Positions 1 through 10,687 of a stretch of 64,000 nt of DNA are shown in pieces. Within the stretch, counting starts at the first letter, position 1. Every line of letters begins with the position of its first letter. The position numbers were made by a program, and so were the translations under genes. A model generated the notes under the pieces. It searched no databases. It saw only the letters and a list, made by a program, of their open reading frames with translations, and was not told the origin of the DNA. The DNA is taken from NCBI RefSeq assembly GCF_001434895.1, contig NZ_AZEE01000010.1, forward strand, positions 1-64,000, given 5' to 3'. The DNA is from Secundilactobacillus odoratitofui DSM 19909 = JCM 15043 (GTDB lineage: Bacteria; Bacillota; Bacilli; Lactobacillales; Lactobacillaceae).

Positions 1-101
1 AGTGATATACCCTGCACATTTGTGAAACGAAACTTTGTTCAGTTTTCAAAGGTCTATTCATTCTGTTGGATTGAATAGATAATGAATATTTAACCAATCG
101 A
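1..101 (-). other. Leader of an rRNA operon lying left of the window
   Basis: On the minus strand this is the transcribed leader of an rRNA operon. Positions 33-52 read CCTTTGAAAACTGAACAAAG, a box characteristic of pre-16S and pre-23S leaders in Firmicutes. It follows two strong tandem promoters (109-137 and 226-254). The rRNA gene itself would lie beyond position 1 and is not visible, so this is an inference from leader and promoter features. No protein gene is seen in 1-506. Confidence 0.7.
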
Positions 102-108
102 CTTATAA

Positions 109-137
109 ATCATATCATCAAGCTTATTTAGTGTCAA
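109..137 (-). promoter_or_regulatory. rRNA operon promoter P2 (proximal)
   Basis: On the minus strand, TTGACA (137-132) is followed after 17 bases by TATGAT (114-109). Transcription would start near position 102 and run left into the rRNA leader. The perfect -35 box and optimal spacing match strong tandem rrn promoters. Confidence 0.8.
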
Positions 138-225
138 GTGTTATTTATAATAACAAACTGATTTAAATGGCTTGGTTACAGCATTCCAAAGGCTGAAACG
201 TTGTCCGACTTAACAGAACTTAATT

Positions 226-254
226 AGTATATCAGGCGTTGTTATTCAAGTCAA
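226..254 (-). promoter_or_regulatory. rRNA operon promoter P1 (distal)
   Basis: On the minus strand, TTGACT (254-249) is followed after 17 bases by TATACT (231-226). It lies about 117 bases upstream of the second promoter, the usual tandem spacing of rrn P1/P2. The AT-rich tract upstream (255-300) could act as an UP element. Confidence 0.75.
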
Positions 255-506
255 TCATTATTTGAATAATTATCAACTTTTTCTCAAGCAAAACATTTAG
301 TATCAAAATAACATTATCCGCTGGGCGATAGATTCAAATCACCATCTGCATATTTATTCGTAACGAAACGTTTGTGCTTTTTAACAACGAATATAATATT
401 ACCAAGTTATCCTACTTGGGTCAAGCCAAAATTGAGGTTTTTTCAAAAAAAGAATGCTTTCAATGAATCTCCACAGAAAACAAATCGCTTTCGCACCAAA
501 TCAAAC

Positions 507-548
507 AAAAACATCCGCCAACCAATCATGAGGTCAGTGGATGTTTTT
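507..548 (-). terminator. Intrinsic terminator after ltaS
   Basis: The arms AAAAACATCC and GGATGTTTTT flank an inner partly paired region, and a T tract follows on the minus strand. It sits 18 bases beyond the ltaS stop. The symmetric A/T tracts would let it work in both directions. Confidence 0.75.
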
Positions 549-565
549 GTCAGTTTTTTAGGATC

Positions 566-2623
566 TTACTTCAATTCTGGTGCATCAGTTTTATAAGTGG
601 CCGTATTCTTGCCACCATTCTTAGCTTTAACGCTCGTTGGTTCTGATTTTTGAGCCTTCTCTAGCTGTTCCATACCATTAGAGTACTTATAGTTATACTT
701 CTTCTTATCAACCGACTTGAAGTCCTTTAATTGATAAAAACGTAAAAGATCCCCTTGAATGACTCGATCAGACAGTGAAAGTTCAGTTGTAACACGATTT
801 TGTTCCTTAGCCAATGTGGCCTTTTGCTTAGTAGTTGGCTTAATAACATCACCAGACTTCGTATTATATACAGTACTACCAACTTTAGTGAATTGTGGCG
901 TTATAAAGTCACCATTTCTGAAAGCAACGGTTTGATTGCGATTTTTGGCGAGTAGGTCATTACCAAACTGAATCGTGTTCGTATTCTTTACACCTAGCAG
1001 ATCAAGTAACGTTGGCAAGACGTCAATTTCGCCACCATAAGTATGGTTAATGCCACCCTTAAGTCCCGTTGCATGAATCATGAACGGCACTTTCTGGAAT
1101 TGGGCTAAATCGTAACTCGTCACCTTATCTTTACCTAGTAACTGTGCAATAGCAGCCCGGTGATTGTTCGAAATCCCGTAATGATCACCATACAACACAA
1201 TCATACTGTTCTTATATAAGCCAGCTTCCTTTAAGTAAGTGATAAACTCACCAAATGCTTCATCAAGGTAGTGTGCCGTCTGAACGTACGGATCAACCGT
1301 CTTATCACCAGTCTTAGTAGCTGGAAAATCGGTGTTTTGTTTATCCAGCTCATACGGATAATGATTGGTAAGTGTAATCAGTTTTGCATAGAAGGGCTGT
1401 GGTAATTCCTGCAAATACTTAGCTGAATCTCTAAAGAAGATCTTATCCTTTAGACCATAACCAACTGTATAATCGGATTTTTCCTTATAGTACTGAGAAC
1501 TGAAGAAGTAATCATAGCCCCAAGACTTATAAGTATTGTCACGATTCCAGAAACTTGGTACGTCGCCATGGAATGCTGCAGACGTATACCCATCTTGATC
1601 AAGAAGTGCCGGCGCAGCCTGGAAAGTGTTTTGCGTGCCATATTCGGTCATTGCAGACCCTTGTGGTAGCCCGAATAAAGAGTTTTCAAGCATCATCTCG
1701 GCGTCTGAAGTCTTCCCCTGTGCTACCTGATTGTAAAAATTGTCAAAACTCATGGTGTTTTGGTTTTTGTAGAACTTGTTCAAGTTAGGTGTAACTTCCT
1801 TACCATCCACCTTGTAGTTGATCAAATATTGTTGAAAACTTTCCAAGTGAATGATAATGACATTCTTGCCTTTTTGAGTGCCAAAGGTCGTTGCGTTAGC
1901 TGCCACACGATTATGTTTCAAATATTTCTCTACACTCTTCAGATCACTCGCATTAGCGTGGGCCCGGGTTGCACTCTGTTTTTGAGTTTGATACACACTA
2001 AACGCTGCGTATTCGTTTAAGCCCAAATACTTAACTAAGTAGTTGTTATCAAAGGTTCGCGTTAACAAGCCAGACCGATCAGCGTTGGCCATACCATATT
2101 CTGCTCCCATTAATGCAAAGGACAATATCGTCATTGTAAACGCAAAGCGGCGTTTGAACGGCCGACCATCAATGCGAATCACGTGTGTCAATAACAGGAC
2201 AATCAGTAAAATAATATCAAGATAGACAAAAAAGTCCGATGGATGAATAATCTGCCCAATACTCTTACCCAAGTTATTTTGAACATTACCCGATCCTTTA
2301 ATGATCCCAAATGAAAGGAAATCGGAAAACTCGCGGTAGTAAATAATGTTAGCAAACAACCAAGTTGTCTGAATGACATCAATAATTAACATTAGCCAGT
2401 AGACTAACCGACCTCTGAAGTACAATGCAATCCCAAATAAGAGCAACGCAGCGGGAATCGGATTGACGGCCAATAAAAACTCTTGAACGCCACCTTTCAC
2501 GCCAAGGGTAAACTCCAGCTGGTATGCAATATAAGTCTTAATACAAAATAAAACGACTACTAAAAGAAAGAAACCGAAAACGGTGTTTAATTTAGCAGCC
2601 GTCCGTTTAACAAAATCCGACAT
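566..2623 (-). CDS. ltaS: Lipoteichoic acid synthase (LtaS family)
   Basis: Membrane enzyme that polymerises glycerol phosphate from phosphatidylglycerol into lipoteichoic acid on the outer face of the membrane. The N-terminal 200 residues hold about five membrane segments, followed by an extracellular sulfatase-fold domain. The nucleophile is the Thr of GKTSDAE (about residue 305). Metal ligands are suggested by HLES early in the domain and by LYGDHYG later. I chose the ATG at 2623 because it follows CCTGGAGG at good spacing; an earlier ATG ten codons upstream lacks one. The 685 residues fit the family. The gene is monocistronic, with its own promoter and terminator. Confidence 0.93.
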   Translation of the reverse strand: MSDFVKRTAAKLNTVFGFFLLVVVLFCIKTYIAYQLEFTLGVKGGVQEFLLAVNPIPAALLLFGIALYFRGRLVYWLMLIIDVIQTTWLFANIIYYREFSDFLSFGIIKGSGNVQNNLGKSIGQIIHPSDFFVYLDIILLIVLLLTHVIRIDGRPFKRRFAFTMTILSFALMGAEYGMANADRSGLLTRTFDNNYLVKYLGLNEYAAFSVYQTQKQSATRAHANASDLKSVEKYLKHNRVAANATTFGTQKGKNVIIIHLESFQQYLINYKVDGKEVTPNLNKFYKNQNTMSFDNFYNQVAQGKTSDAEMMLENSLFGLPQGSAMTEYGTQNTFQAAPALLDQDGYTSAAFHGDVPSFWNRDNTYKSWGYDYFFSSQYYKEKSDYTVGYGLKDKIFFRDSAKYLQELPQPFYAKLITLTNHYPYELDKQNTDFPATKTGDKTVDPYVQTAHYLDEAFGEFITYLKEAGLYKNSMIVLYGDHYGISNNHRAAIAQLLGKDKVTSYDLAQFQKVPFMIHATGLKGGINHTYGGEIDVLPTLLDLLGVKNTNTIQFGNDLLAKNRNQTVAFRNGDFITPQFTKVGSTVYNTKSGDVIKPTTKQKATLAKEQNRVTTELSLSDRVIQGDLLRFYQLKDFKSVDKKKYNYKYSNGMEQLEKAQKSEPTSVKAKNGGKNTATYKTDAPELK

Positions 2624-2658
2624 AACATCGTGCCTCCAGGATAAACTTAACAAATGCC

Positions 2659-2686
2659 ATTATATCGAATCTTCATCAAATAGCAA
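2659..2686 (-). promoter_or_regulatory. ltaS promoter
   Basis: On the minus strand TTGCTA (2686-2681), 16 bases, then TATAAT (2664-2659), about 35 bases before the ltaS start codon. Confidence 0.65.
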
Positions 2687-2777
2687 TCATCACTGAATTT
2701 ACTTTGAAAAAACTTCACACTTGAATGCCCAAGTAGCGTCATTTATCGACATCACAACGCTGAGCAATATTTTGGAT

Positions 2778-2813
2778 AAAACAAAAACTATGGTCACCCA
2801 TAGTTTTTGTTTT
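2778..2813 (-). terminator. Terminator after the ykuJ-like gene
   Basis: Perfect 13-base arms ACAAAAACTATGG and CCATAGTTTTTGT around a 4-base loop, directly at the stop codon of the gene at 2812-3048. T-rich on both strands. Confidence 0.8.
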
Positions 2814-3048
2814 AGTTATCAGTCAACAATTCGAAAAGCTCAATTGCAACAAGATCGATATTATCAAATTCAAAATGTTCCTTAGCTTGATATTCATCCA
2901 AACTATACGTTTGTGTATCAGCATGGTAAACGACCTGTGCAAGCTCTACGCCGTCACGTTCGAAGCGCCGAGGTTGTGGTTCATCACCGGCATCTTCTTG
3001 CATGGCTTTGAGACGATTAATAATGCCAATTAACTGTGATTCTTCCAT
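2812..3048 (-). CDS. ykuJ: YkuJ-like protein (DUF1797)
   Basis: Small 78-residue protein resembling Bacillus YkuJ across its length: an N-terminal helix (ESQLIGIINRLKAMQE), a central strand region with a basic RRFE segment, and the ending FDNIDLVAIELFELL, which is the most conserved part of the family. It has no catalytic motif, signal or membrane segment, and its function is unknown. It is a single-gene unit with its own terminator. The start is supported by AAAGGGG seven bases upstream. Confidence 0.8.
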   Translation of the reverse strand: MEESQLIGIINRLKAMQEDAGDEPQPRRFERDGVELAQVVYHADTQTYSLDEYQAKEHFEFDNIDLVAIELFELLTDN

Positions 3049-3176
3049 GAGAATCCCCTTTCCGGAAATCGATTTAACATTCTAATTTTACCAAAGACTG
3101 GGGATATAAGCACTATTTTTTACAAATAAGGTGCCAACTTCATAAAATTTTTAAAGCATTATCAATAAGCGGTTCG

Positions 3177-5159
3177 TTAAGCTTCGGATCGTTGTGATTG
3201 ATGTGGTTCTTGAATGCGTTTGAACATCTTTTCCATATCAGTTTCAGTGAAGTGAATCAAGACTGGCCGACCATGGGGGCAATTAAAGGGATTCTCCGCC
3301 GTCTTAAGATGTGCAATCAATGCCTTGGCTTGCTGATCATCCAAGTGATGATTGGCCTTGATTGCCCGTTTACAACTCATCATGATTGCGGTTTTTTCAC
3401 GAAATTGGGCAACTGTTAAATGCCCATCCCGAATGATCCAATCCACCATCTCTTTAATTGTATCGGCCTCTTGTCCAGCTTTAAACCAAGTCGGGTGCTG
3501 TCTGACAATAAAACTATTTGGTCCAAACTGCTCCAAGTGAAGCCCAACTGACGCTAAAGTCTCCAGCTTATCACTAATTTTAAGCATATCACTGGTGCCG
3601 TAATCGAGCACAATTGGCACTAATAATCGCTGTTGATCAGCACTCACTTCGCCAATTGCCTCGCGATAGTACTCGTAATTAACACGCTCTTGAGCGGCAT
3701 GTTGATCCAAGATATAGAGCCCCTCGTCCGACTGAGCCAGCAGATAAGTGCCGTGAAATTGACCGATATAAATGAGATTTGGAAAACGTTCCGTTTGATC
3801 AAACAACTCTGTTTCAGTCGTTTTAATTGGCTGCGTCGGCATCGGAACCGGTGTGATTGGTGCGTCAAATGGCGTCACTTGTTGATCACGATACTTTTGT
3901 TCAAACTGGCTGACTACTGGACTCGTAAGATCAGCTGCCGTTTTTATTATCAGCGGGTGATTCACACCATCAGATGGCTGTTGATTGAACAGGCCTGCGT
4001 CCGTTGACTTAGACTGACTTTCAGCAGATTCCTTCGACGGTACTGGCATACCTTCCAGTGGCCGACTCGCCGGATTTTGCGGGATATATGGTTGCGATAC
4101 CGCTGTCAAATTCGCAGCGACCTGCTGTGGATCTACCTGGCCGTGGTTCAAATTCGTCAACCCGTCCGGAATCAAATTTTGCCGTGCGAGCTGTTCACGA
4201 ATTGCTGAAGTGATCAGTTCACCCAGCTGATCTTCCTTACTGATTCGAACTTCTTGTTTAGTTGGGTGAACGTTCACGTCAACTAACAGTGGATCCATGT
4301 CCAAGTTGATGACCGCTAGTGGATACCGCCCCACCATCAGTTTTGACCCATAGCCCTCAATAATGGCCTTCGTCAGTTGAAAGTTTTTGATATAGCGCCC
4401 GTTTAACAAAATTGAGACGTAACTCCGACTTGCACGTGTTAATTCTGGCAATGAAACAAAACCACTCACAGCAAAATCAGCGTCTTTTCCCTCGATTGGA
4501 ATCATTTTAGCAGCCTTGTTCATGCCATATATGCTACCAATAACCTGCTGTAAATCGCCACGACCGGCCGTACGGACTAACTCACGACCATTGTGCGATA
4601 AAGAAATCTGAATGTCAGGATGACCAAAAGCTAACCGGTTCACGATATCAACAATTTTAGAAAGCTCAGTATTCATCGACTTTAAGTATTTCAATCTGGC
4701 TGGGACATTGTAGAACAAATCCTTCACTAAAATATCTGTGCCACGTCTAGCCTCAGCTGGTTTTTGATCAATCAGCTTGCCACCAGTGATGTGAATCGTC
4801 TGACCTTCACCACCAGTAGAACTGGTCAATTTGACATCAGCAATGGAAGCAATACTTGGCAAAGCCTCCCCGCGAAAACCCAAGGAATGAACCCGAAACA
4901 GGTCCTTACGATCGTCAATTTTGCTGGTTGCATGGCGCCTAAAGGCTAAAGCCAACTCATCGCCTTCAATGCCGCAACCATCATCAATGATTTGAATTGA
5001 TTTTAAGCCCGCATCTTCAACTAGAATATCGATCTCATGACTACCGGCATCAATCGCATTTTCAACCAATTCTTTAACAACTGAAGCAGGACGCTCAATC
5101 ACTTCCCCAGCTGCAATTTGATCAGCTAAAACTGCTGAAAGCTCATGAATTACTGCCAT
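3177..5159 (-). CDS. mutL: DNA mismatch repair protein MutL
   Basis: Couples MutS mismatch recognition to strand incision. The N-terminal GHKL ATPase motifs are all present: ENAIDAG, DDGCGI, HATSKI and GFRGEAL in the first 100 residues. A low-complexity linker covers roughly residues 340-460. The C-terminal domain carries [12 protein letters not shown], which fits the metal-binding endonuclease motif, plus CKRAIKA and CPHGRPV, so this is a nicking MutL as in bacteria without MutH. The 660 residues match the lactobacillar length. It starts 12 bases after mutS ends, so the two are co-transcribed. The next gene downstream is separated by about 128 bases. Confidence 0.97.
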   Translation of the reverse strand: MAVIHELSAVLADQIAAGEVIERPASVVKELVENAIDAGSHEIDILVEDAGLKSIQIIDDGCGIEGDELALAFRRHATSKIDDRKDLFRVHSLGFRGEALPSIASIADVKLTSSTGGEGQTIHITGGKLIDQKPAEARRGTDILVKDLFYNVPARLKYLKSMNTELSKIVDIVNRLAFGHPDIQISLSHNGRELVRTAGRGDLQQVIGSIYGMNKAAKMIPIEGKDADFAVSGFVSLPELTRASRSYVSILLNGRYIKNFQLTKAIIEGYGSKLMVGRYPLAVINLDMDPLLVDVNVHPTKQEVRISKEDQLGELITSAIREQLARQNLIPDGLTNLNHGQVDPQQVAANLTAVSQPYIPQNPASRPLEGMPVPSKESAESQSKSTDAGLFNQQPSDGVNHPLIIKTAADLTSPVVSQFEQKYRDQQVTPFDAPITPVPMPTQPIKTTETELFDQTERFPNLIYIGQFHGTYLLAQSDEGLYILDQHAAQERVNYEYYREAIGEVSADQQRLLVPIVLDYGTSDMLKISDKLETLASVGLHLEQFGPNSFIVRQHPTWFKAGQEADTIKEMVDWIIRDGHLTVAQFREKTAIMMSCKRAIKANHHLDDQQAKALIAHLKTAENPFNCPHGRPVLIHFTETDMEKMFKRIQEPHQSQRSEA

Positions 5160-5171
5160 ATTATCACCTCG

Positions 5172-7868
5172 TTAACGCTTTTTCTTACCTTGGTTTAACT
5201 GTTGCTGCCACTTATAGACTTGATTCATCACATCCATGGGTGTTAACCCCATTAGATTCATTGACCTCAATTGCTCAGCAACTTGATCAGCTTGAGTTGG
5301 CTCTTTTTCAGGCTCTGCAAACAACGATAACTGCGTGTCAGCTTCGTGCTTGGTTTCGGTTACCTGAATGGTCGATTCAGCCACTGGCGTAACGGGTACC
5401 TCAGTCTTAGAAACCGGCTCAGACTCAACAGCCGGCTGATTTGCGTGTTGCTGCTGTGCTGCGACAACCTGCACCGTGGCGTGCTGATCCGAAGAGGTTT
5501 CCAAATGACTCAAAATCGTATCCGCGCGTTGTAGCAATGAGTCTGGTAAACCAGCTAACTTAGCTACGTGGATCCCATAGGACTTATCAGCGGGTCCATC
5601 TTGCATCTGGTGCAAAAAGACGAGTTCCCCGTCCTTTTCGACCGCACCCACATGTACGTTCTTTAATCCCTTTAAACTATCTTCTAGAACAGTTAATTCA
5701 TGATAGTGGGTTGAAAACAGGGTTTTCGCGTGCACATGATCATGGACAAATTCAATGATGGCCTGCGCTAACGCCATACCATCATACGTTGCGGTACCAC
5801 GGCCAATCTCATCAAATAAAATGAGCGAGTTGGCGGTTGCATGAGAGAGCGCTTCATTAGCTTCTTTCATTTCCACCATAAAGGTACTCTCACCTGAAAT
5901 TAGGTCATCCGCAGCACCAATTCGCGTAAATATTTGATCAAAAACCGGCATGGTTGCTGACGTCGCAGGTACAAAACACCCCATTTGGGCTAATACAACT
6001 GTCAAAGCCAACTGCCGCATATACGTACTCTTCCCAGACATGTTGGGTCCGGTAATGAGCAAAATATCAGTTGATTCAGGCATCGCCACGTCATTTGGCA
6101 CGTAAGTTTGACGTCCCAAGACCTTTTCCACCACTGGATGTCTGCCAGCTTCAATCGAAAGCTCGTGACCACCAGTAGTCAAAGTCGGCGCGACAAAGCG
6201 ATACTTTTCGCTGACATCCGCAAAGCTCTGTAAAACATCCAGCTCTGACACAGCGTGCGCCAAGCTTTGGATCCGTTGAATATTTTGCTTGACTAGTTCT
6301 CGAACTTTCACGAACAATTGATATTCTAAATCAGTCGACTTTTCTTCCGCCTCTAAAATAAGATGTTCTTTTTCCTTTAATTCGGGCGTTGTAAATCGTT
6401 CAGAATTAGTCAACGTTTGTTTTCGTTCATAGCGGTCCTCAGGTAACTTATCCAGATTTGCCTTAGTGACTTCAATATAATACCCAAATACCCGGTTATA
6501 CCCGATTTTTAGGTTATTGATCCCAGTAATTTGCCGTTCGGATGCCTCTAATTCAGCCAACCACTGTTTACCGTTATGCATGGCTTGCCGATACTGATCT
6601 AGCGTTGCATCGTAGTTGTCTTTGATGACACCACCATCCGTTACGGACAACGGTGGCTCCTCAACGATTGCTGAATCAATCACTTCAGTCACATCATCAA
6701 TGGGGTCCAAGCGTTCGAGAATGTCATCAAACGTTGTTTGTGGCAGCTCATTTAGCACATGCTGCAACTTAGGAATCTGCTTGAGTGAGGTTTTCAGTTG
6801 AATTAAATCCCGACCGTTAACACTCCCGAAAGCAACGCGACCGGCTAGTCTTTCCAAATCGTAAACCTGTGTCAGTTCCTCTTGCAAGCTATTGCGCTCG
6901 AAGTACTGATCAACTAAAACGGCTACCTTTTGCTGACGGGCCATAATGTCGGTCCGGTTAACTAACGGCCGATCAAGCCATTGCTTTAATAACCGACCGC
7001 CCATTGCCGTCTTGGTTTCATCTAACAGCCACAATAGCGTCCCACTCTTTTTGCCCGTGCGGATGTTTTGCGTTAACTCCAAGTTTCGCTGTGAATAATG
7101 GTCCATTTTGAGGAAAAAGGCTGGCTTGTAAACCACCGCTCGTTGCAGGTGAGCAAGACTCCGTTTTTGAGTCGTGACGATATAGGTCAATAAATGATTT
7201 AAAACCGTTTGTTGTTCGGTTAGTTGAACATCTTGCGTTAAATAACTAAGTTCCGCTTTTACTTCAGTGTCGGTCTGAGTTGAAATTAAAATACCGACCT
7301 TTTGTAACTGACTGGTAACGTCTGCTTCAACAGTTTGATCAACCACGATTTCTTTAGTCTGCAAGCTCATGACTTCGTTTAAGACGGCCTCAAAGTTGTT
7401 CAAACTGGTCACTTTTAATTCACCAGTCGAAAGGTCCGTGTACGCAAACCCAAATTGTTCATCAGTTTGAGTCAGTGCCGTTAAGTAGTTATTTTGCTTA
7501 GCATTGCCCACACCAGTATCCGTTTGTGTACCGGGCGTCACCAACTGGATAACTTCTCGTTTCACCATTCCCTTGGCAAGTTTTGGATCTTCCATCTGCT
7601 CACAAATGGCAACTTTATATCCCTTATCAACCAAGATATCGATATAGTTTTGAGCTGCGTGATGCGGAACACCACACATTGGAATCGGATTTTTAGAACT
7701 GTGATTACGCGTCGTCAACGTTAACTCTAACAACTGAGCGCCCTTGATGGCATCATCATTGAACATTTCATAGAAATCACCGAGTCGATAAAACAAAAAA
7801 GCGTCTGGATACTGATCTTTAATTGCTTGATATTGAACCATCATCGGCGTTTGATTTTCTTTCGCCAA
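5172..7868 (-). CDS. mutS: DNA mismatch repair protein MutS
   Basis: Recognises base mismatches and small loops. The mismatch-wedge motif FYE of GDFYEMF lies near residue 32. The ATPase domain carries GPNMSGKST (Walker A), then the STFMVEM and DEIGRGT segments. A Gln/Val/Thr-rich tail of about 60 residues contains QLSLF, a good match to a sliding-clamp binding motif. I place the start at the TTG at 7868, eight bases after AGAGG; a GTG three codons earlier overlaps that ribosome site and has none of its own. Order is ymdB-mutS-mutL on one transcript. Confidence 0.95.
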   Translation of the reverse strand: MAKENQTPMMVQYQAIKDQYPDAFLFYRLGDFYEMFNDDAIKGAQLLELTLTTRNHSSKNPIPMCGVPHHAAQNYIDILVDKGYKVAICEQMEDPKLAKGMVKREVIQLVTPGTQTDTGVGNAKQNNYLTALTQTDEQFGFAYTDLSTGELKVTSLNNFEAVLNEVMSLQTKEIVVDQTVEADVTSQLQKVGILISTQTDTEVKAELSYLTQDVQLTEQQTVLNHLLTYIVTTQKRSLAHLQRAVVYKPAFFLKMDHYSQRNLELTQNIRTGKKSGTLLWLLDETKTAMGGRLLKQWLDRPLVNRTDIMARQQKVAVLVDQYFERNSLQEELTQVYDLERLAGRVAFGSVNGRDLIQLKTSLKQIPKLQHVLNELPQTTFDDILERLDPIDDVTEVIDSAIVEEPPLSVTDGGVIKDNYDATLDQYRQAMHNGKQWLAELEASERQITGINNLKIGYNRVFGYYIEVTKANLDKLPEDRYERKQTLTNSERFTTPELKEKEHLILEAEEKSTDLEYQLFVKVRELVKQNIQRIQSLAHAVSELDVLQSFADVSEKYRFVAPTLTTGGHELSIEAGRHPVVEKVLGRQTYVPNDVAMPESTDILLITGPNMSGKSTYMRQLALTVVLAQMGCFVPATSATMPVFDQIFTRIGAADDLISGESTFMVEMKEANEALSHATANSLILFDEIGRGTATYDGMALAQAIIEFVHDHVHAKTLFSTHYHELTVLEDSLKGLKNVHVGAVEKDGELVFLHQMQDGPADKSYGIHVAKLAGLPDSLLQRADTILSHLETSSDQHATVQVVAAQQQHANQPAVESEPVSKTEVPVTPVAESTIQVTETKHEADTQLSLFAEPEKEPTQADQVAEQLRSMNLMGLTPMDVMNQVYKWQQQLNQGKKKR

Positions 7869-7895
7869 TCTCTCCACCTCTTACTTCATAAATCT

Positions 7896-8699
7896 TTAAT
7901 TATCATAGGGATGTGCGGGGTCAATTAAAACCCGCTTGATTTTTGTTGCATGACCAGTTTCATCATTGATATCAATCACGCAACCGCCTAAGATTCCGGC
8001 ATCATTAGTTTCAACTTCATAACGCGCTGGTCGCTGATTTAAAAAGCGGCCGATCACACTAGCAGATTGCATGCCCAAAATACCACTGGTTGGACCGGTC
8101 ATGCCAGCATCCGTTAAGAAAGCCGTTTGGTGATCAATAATTTGTTCATCACTGGTTTGAACGTGCGTGTGCGTGCCGACCACCGCCGATACTCGGCCCT
8201 TTAAATACTCCGCAATTGCACGTTTTTCACTGGTCGCTTCCGCATGCATATCAACAAAGATCACCGGCGTTTCTTTTCGAATCTCATCGACCAGACGATC
8301 GGCTGTCGCAAAGGGATCATCCAGCGGGGGTAAGAACACTCGACCTTGCAAATTGATCACGGCCAAAGTGGCTTGGTTAACCCTTAACTTCGTCCAACCA
8401 AGACCGGGGACGTCCTTACCAGGAAAATTAGCCGGTCGTACTAATTTAGTCGCATCATCAATAAATTCAAACAGTTCTTTATTATCCCACGTATGGTTGC
8501 CCATCGTGACAACGTCCGCACCGCTGGCAAGGAGTTGCTTGTATATTTTTTGACTAATGCCACGGCCGACTGGCGTTGAATTCTCGCCATTCACAATGGT
8601 CGCTTGGGGCTTCAAATCCCGCTTGAGTTTCGGTAGATAAGTTTGAATCATCTCAACGCCGACATTCCCGACGACATCACCAATAAATAAAATCCGCAT
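7896..8699 (-). CDS. ymdB: YmdB-type metallophosphoesterase
   Basis: Calcineurin-fold phosphoesterase of the YmdB family (267 residues). Bacillus YmdB has 2',3'-cyclic nucleotide phosphodiesterase activity and influences RNase Y-dependent transcript levels. Metal-ligand motifs are visible in order: GDVVG near residue 7, NGEN, GNHTWDN, DMHAEATSEK and GTHTHVQT. There is no signal or membrane segment, so it is cytosolic. It lies next to rny, a common arrangement in Firmicutes, but a terminator at 8794-8830 separates them. Here ymdB leads the mutS-mutL unit. Confidence 0.92.
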   Translation of the reverse strand: MRILFIGDVVGNVGVEMIQTYLPKLKRDLKPQATIVNGENSTPVGRGISQKIYKQLLASGADVVTMGNHTWDNKELFEFIDDATKLVRPANFPGKDVPGLGWTKLRVNQATLAVINLQGRVFLPPLDDPFATADRLVDEIRKETPVIFVDMHAEATSEKRAIAEYLKGRVSAVVGTHTHVQTSDEQIIDHQTAFLTDAGMTGPTSGILGMQSASVIGRFLNQRPARYEVETNDAGILGGCVIDINDETGHATKIKRVLIDPAHPYDN

Positions 8700-8793
8700 G
8701 TTGTTCCTCTAATCTAATTTAGTTTGAAGCAATATGTTTTAGTTTAACACATCAGACGTATAAACGACCGCCTACAGAACTTTAACACCCATT

Positions 8794-8830
8794 AAAAAAG
8801 ATCATCAAAGTCATAAGGGCTTTGATGATC
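8794..8830 (-). terminator. rny terminator
   Basis: The arms GATCATCAAAG and CTTTGATGATC are followed by TTTTTT on the minus strand, 22 bases beyond the rny stop codon. Confidence 0.85.
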
Positions 8831-8851
8831 CATTGATTCAATTGCTAAGCC

Positions 8852-10411
8852 TTACTTAGCATATGCAACCGACCGAACTTCACGAATAACAGAAACTTTG
8901 ATGTGACCTGGATAATCCATATCACTCTCAATTTTTTCTTTAATGTCGTGGGCCAGGGTAACTGCATCTAAATCTGAAATTTTGTTTGGTTTAACGATTA
9001 CGCGAACTTCGCGCCCTGCTTGAATGGCGAATGACTTCTTGACGCCGTCAAATTCATCAGCGATATTTTCTAACCGTTCCAAACGGTGAATGAAGCTCTC
9101 AAGTGAATCGCTTCGTGCACCGGGTCTCGAAGCAGAAATCGTGTTTGCTGCCGCCACTATTTCAGAAATCACATAGTGTGGTGTAGCAGTCGATTCGTGG
9201 GCCGCAATTGCATCAATCACAACTGGGCTTTCTTTATACTTCTTGGCTAGGTCAATCCCAATCTGAACGTGAGACTCCTCAACGTCATTTTCAACCGCTT
9301 TACCAATATCGTGTAATAATCCTGCGCGTTTTGCTAGCGTAACATCCTCACCTAATTCGGCTGCGAAGATTCCTGATAATTTAGCAACTTCAATGGCATG
9401 TGTTAAGACATTTTGACCATATGAAATTCGATAATTCATCTGACCGACAAGTTTAATCAATGCTGGGTGCATTGAGTGAATGCCGAGATCAAAGACTGTT
9501 TGCTCACCGAGATCTTGGATTTGTTCGTCCAATTCCTTGCGTGCCTTTTCGACCATTTCTTCAATTCGAGCTGGATGAATTCGACCATCTTGAATCAGCT
9601 TCTCAAGGGCCAGCTTAGCAACTTCTCGACGAATCGGGTCAAACCCACTCAAGACGACAGCTTCTGGCGTGTCGTCAATGATCAGGTCAATTCCAGTCAA
9701 GGTCTCTAAGGTTCGAATATTACGCCCCTCACGACCGATGATTCGACCTTTCATATCGTCATTTGGTAGTGTCACAACGGAAACGGTTGTGTCAGACACC
9801 ATGTCGGCACCACTACGTTGAATGGCCTGAACGATCAATGACTTAGCCTTCTCATCCGCCTCTTGGGCAGCTTGTTGATTACTTTCCTTAATCATCTTAG
9901 CGCGTTCAGCACTTAACGCCTGTTTTGCTTCGTTAATTATCAAAGACTGCGCTTCCTCTTGAGAAAGTGCAGCCGCTTCTTCTACGGCAGCCTGCCGTTT
10001 TTCAACCAATGAGTCCGCTTGCTGTTGTAATTTAGCTAACTTCTGTTGTTCAGAGTTCAACTTGTTTTCTTTGTGCTCTAAAACATCTTCGCGCTTTTGA
10101 AAAGCGTTATCTTTGCGATCAAGCGCTTCTTCTCGCTGTAAAACTCGATCCTCTTGCTTTTGAACTTCTCCACGTTGCCGTTTCAAATCACGTTCAATTT
10201 CTGATCGATAGCGATGACTTTCATCTTTGGCTTCAAGCAAGGCCTCTTTGGTGTCCGTCTCTGCTTGCTTTTTCGCATCAGCTAAAATATCTTGTGCGTT
10301 TTCGTGCGCTGCGTTCAACTTACGCTCAATCAGCGTTTTGTGAACAAAGTATCCGATTCCCACACCTACAACGATAGCGATGATAGCGAGGATTATTTCT
10401 GGAATACCCAT
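8852..10411 (-). CDS. rny: Ribonuclease Y
   Basis: Membrane-anchored endoribonuclease that initiates mRNA decay. Residues 3-24 form one membrane helix. A long charged coiled coil follows (about 30-200), then a KH RNA-binding domain ([13 protein letters not shown]) and an HD domain with LLHDIGKA and the later AAHE metal ligand. The 519 residues are standard. It has its own strong promoter and terminator and so is monocistronic. The start follows GGAGGTGG at correct spacing. Confidence 0.97.
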   Translation of the reverse strand: MGIPEIILAIIAIVVGVGIGYFVHKTLIERKLNAAHENAQDILADAKKQAETDTKEALLEAKDESHRYRSEIERDLKRQRGEVQKQEDRVLQREEALDRKDNAFQKREDVLEHKENKLNSEQQKLAKLQQQADSLVEKRQAAVEEAAALSQEEAQSLIINEAKQALSAERAKMIKESNQQAAQEADEKAKSLIVQAIQRSGADMVSDTTVSVVTLPNDDMKGRIIGREGRNIRTLETLTGIDLIIDDTPEAVVLSGFDPIRREVAKLALEKLIQDGRIHPARIEEMVEKARKELDEQIQDLGEQTVFDLGIHSMHPALIKLVGQMNYRISYGQNVLTHAIEVAKLSGIFAAELGEDVTLAKRAGLLHDIGKAVENDVEESHVQIGIDLAKKYKESPVVIDAIAAHESTATPHYVISEIVAAANTISASRPGARSDSLESFIHRLERLENIADEFDGVKKSFAIQAGREVRVIVKPNKISDLDAVTLAHDIKEKIESDMDYPGHIKVSVIREVRSVAYAK

Positions 10412-10494
10412 GATTCCACCTCCGCATCATCAAAATTATTTGATTGCTAAATCAGTAAATTTTTAGATGTTAATTGATTATTGACACAATTAAT

Positions 10495-10523
10495 ATTTTA
10501 ATGTTTCAACCATAGCCTGTCAA
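10495..10523 (-). promoter_or_regulatory. rny promoter
   Basis: On the minus strand TTGACA (10523-10518), 17 bases, TAAAAT (10500-10495). The untranslated leader of about 80 bases is AT-rich. Confidence 0.75.
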
Positions 10524-10644
10524 TAAAACATCACGCCACCACGGTAGTTATTTAGTTTAGTGCTGCTTTTAAGTGTCGTTTTTTCATTGTATTCTCATAA
10601 TTAGCCGATAAAGCATTTCAACTCGCGACCCATTTAATTGCTTC

Positions 10645-10687
10645 GAAAAATAATGACCGTGCCATGTACTAAGCATGAACGCAAGTC
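10645..10687 (-). terminator. Probable recA terminator
   Basis: On the minus strand an interrupted hairpin begins at the recA stop codon: TGAC/GTCA, CGT/ACG and CATG/CATG pair around small interior loops, followed by TTATTTTT. The stem is imperfect, so this is moderate evidence only. Confidence 0.5.

Noticed and set aside
372-596. Plus-strand reading frame of 74 codons before ltaS
   Set aside because: It runs through the ltaS terminator hairpin and has no ribosome site or recognisable protein.
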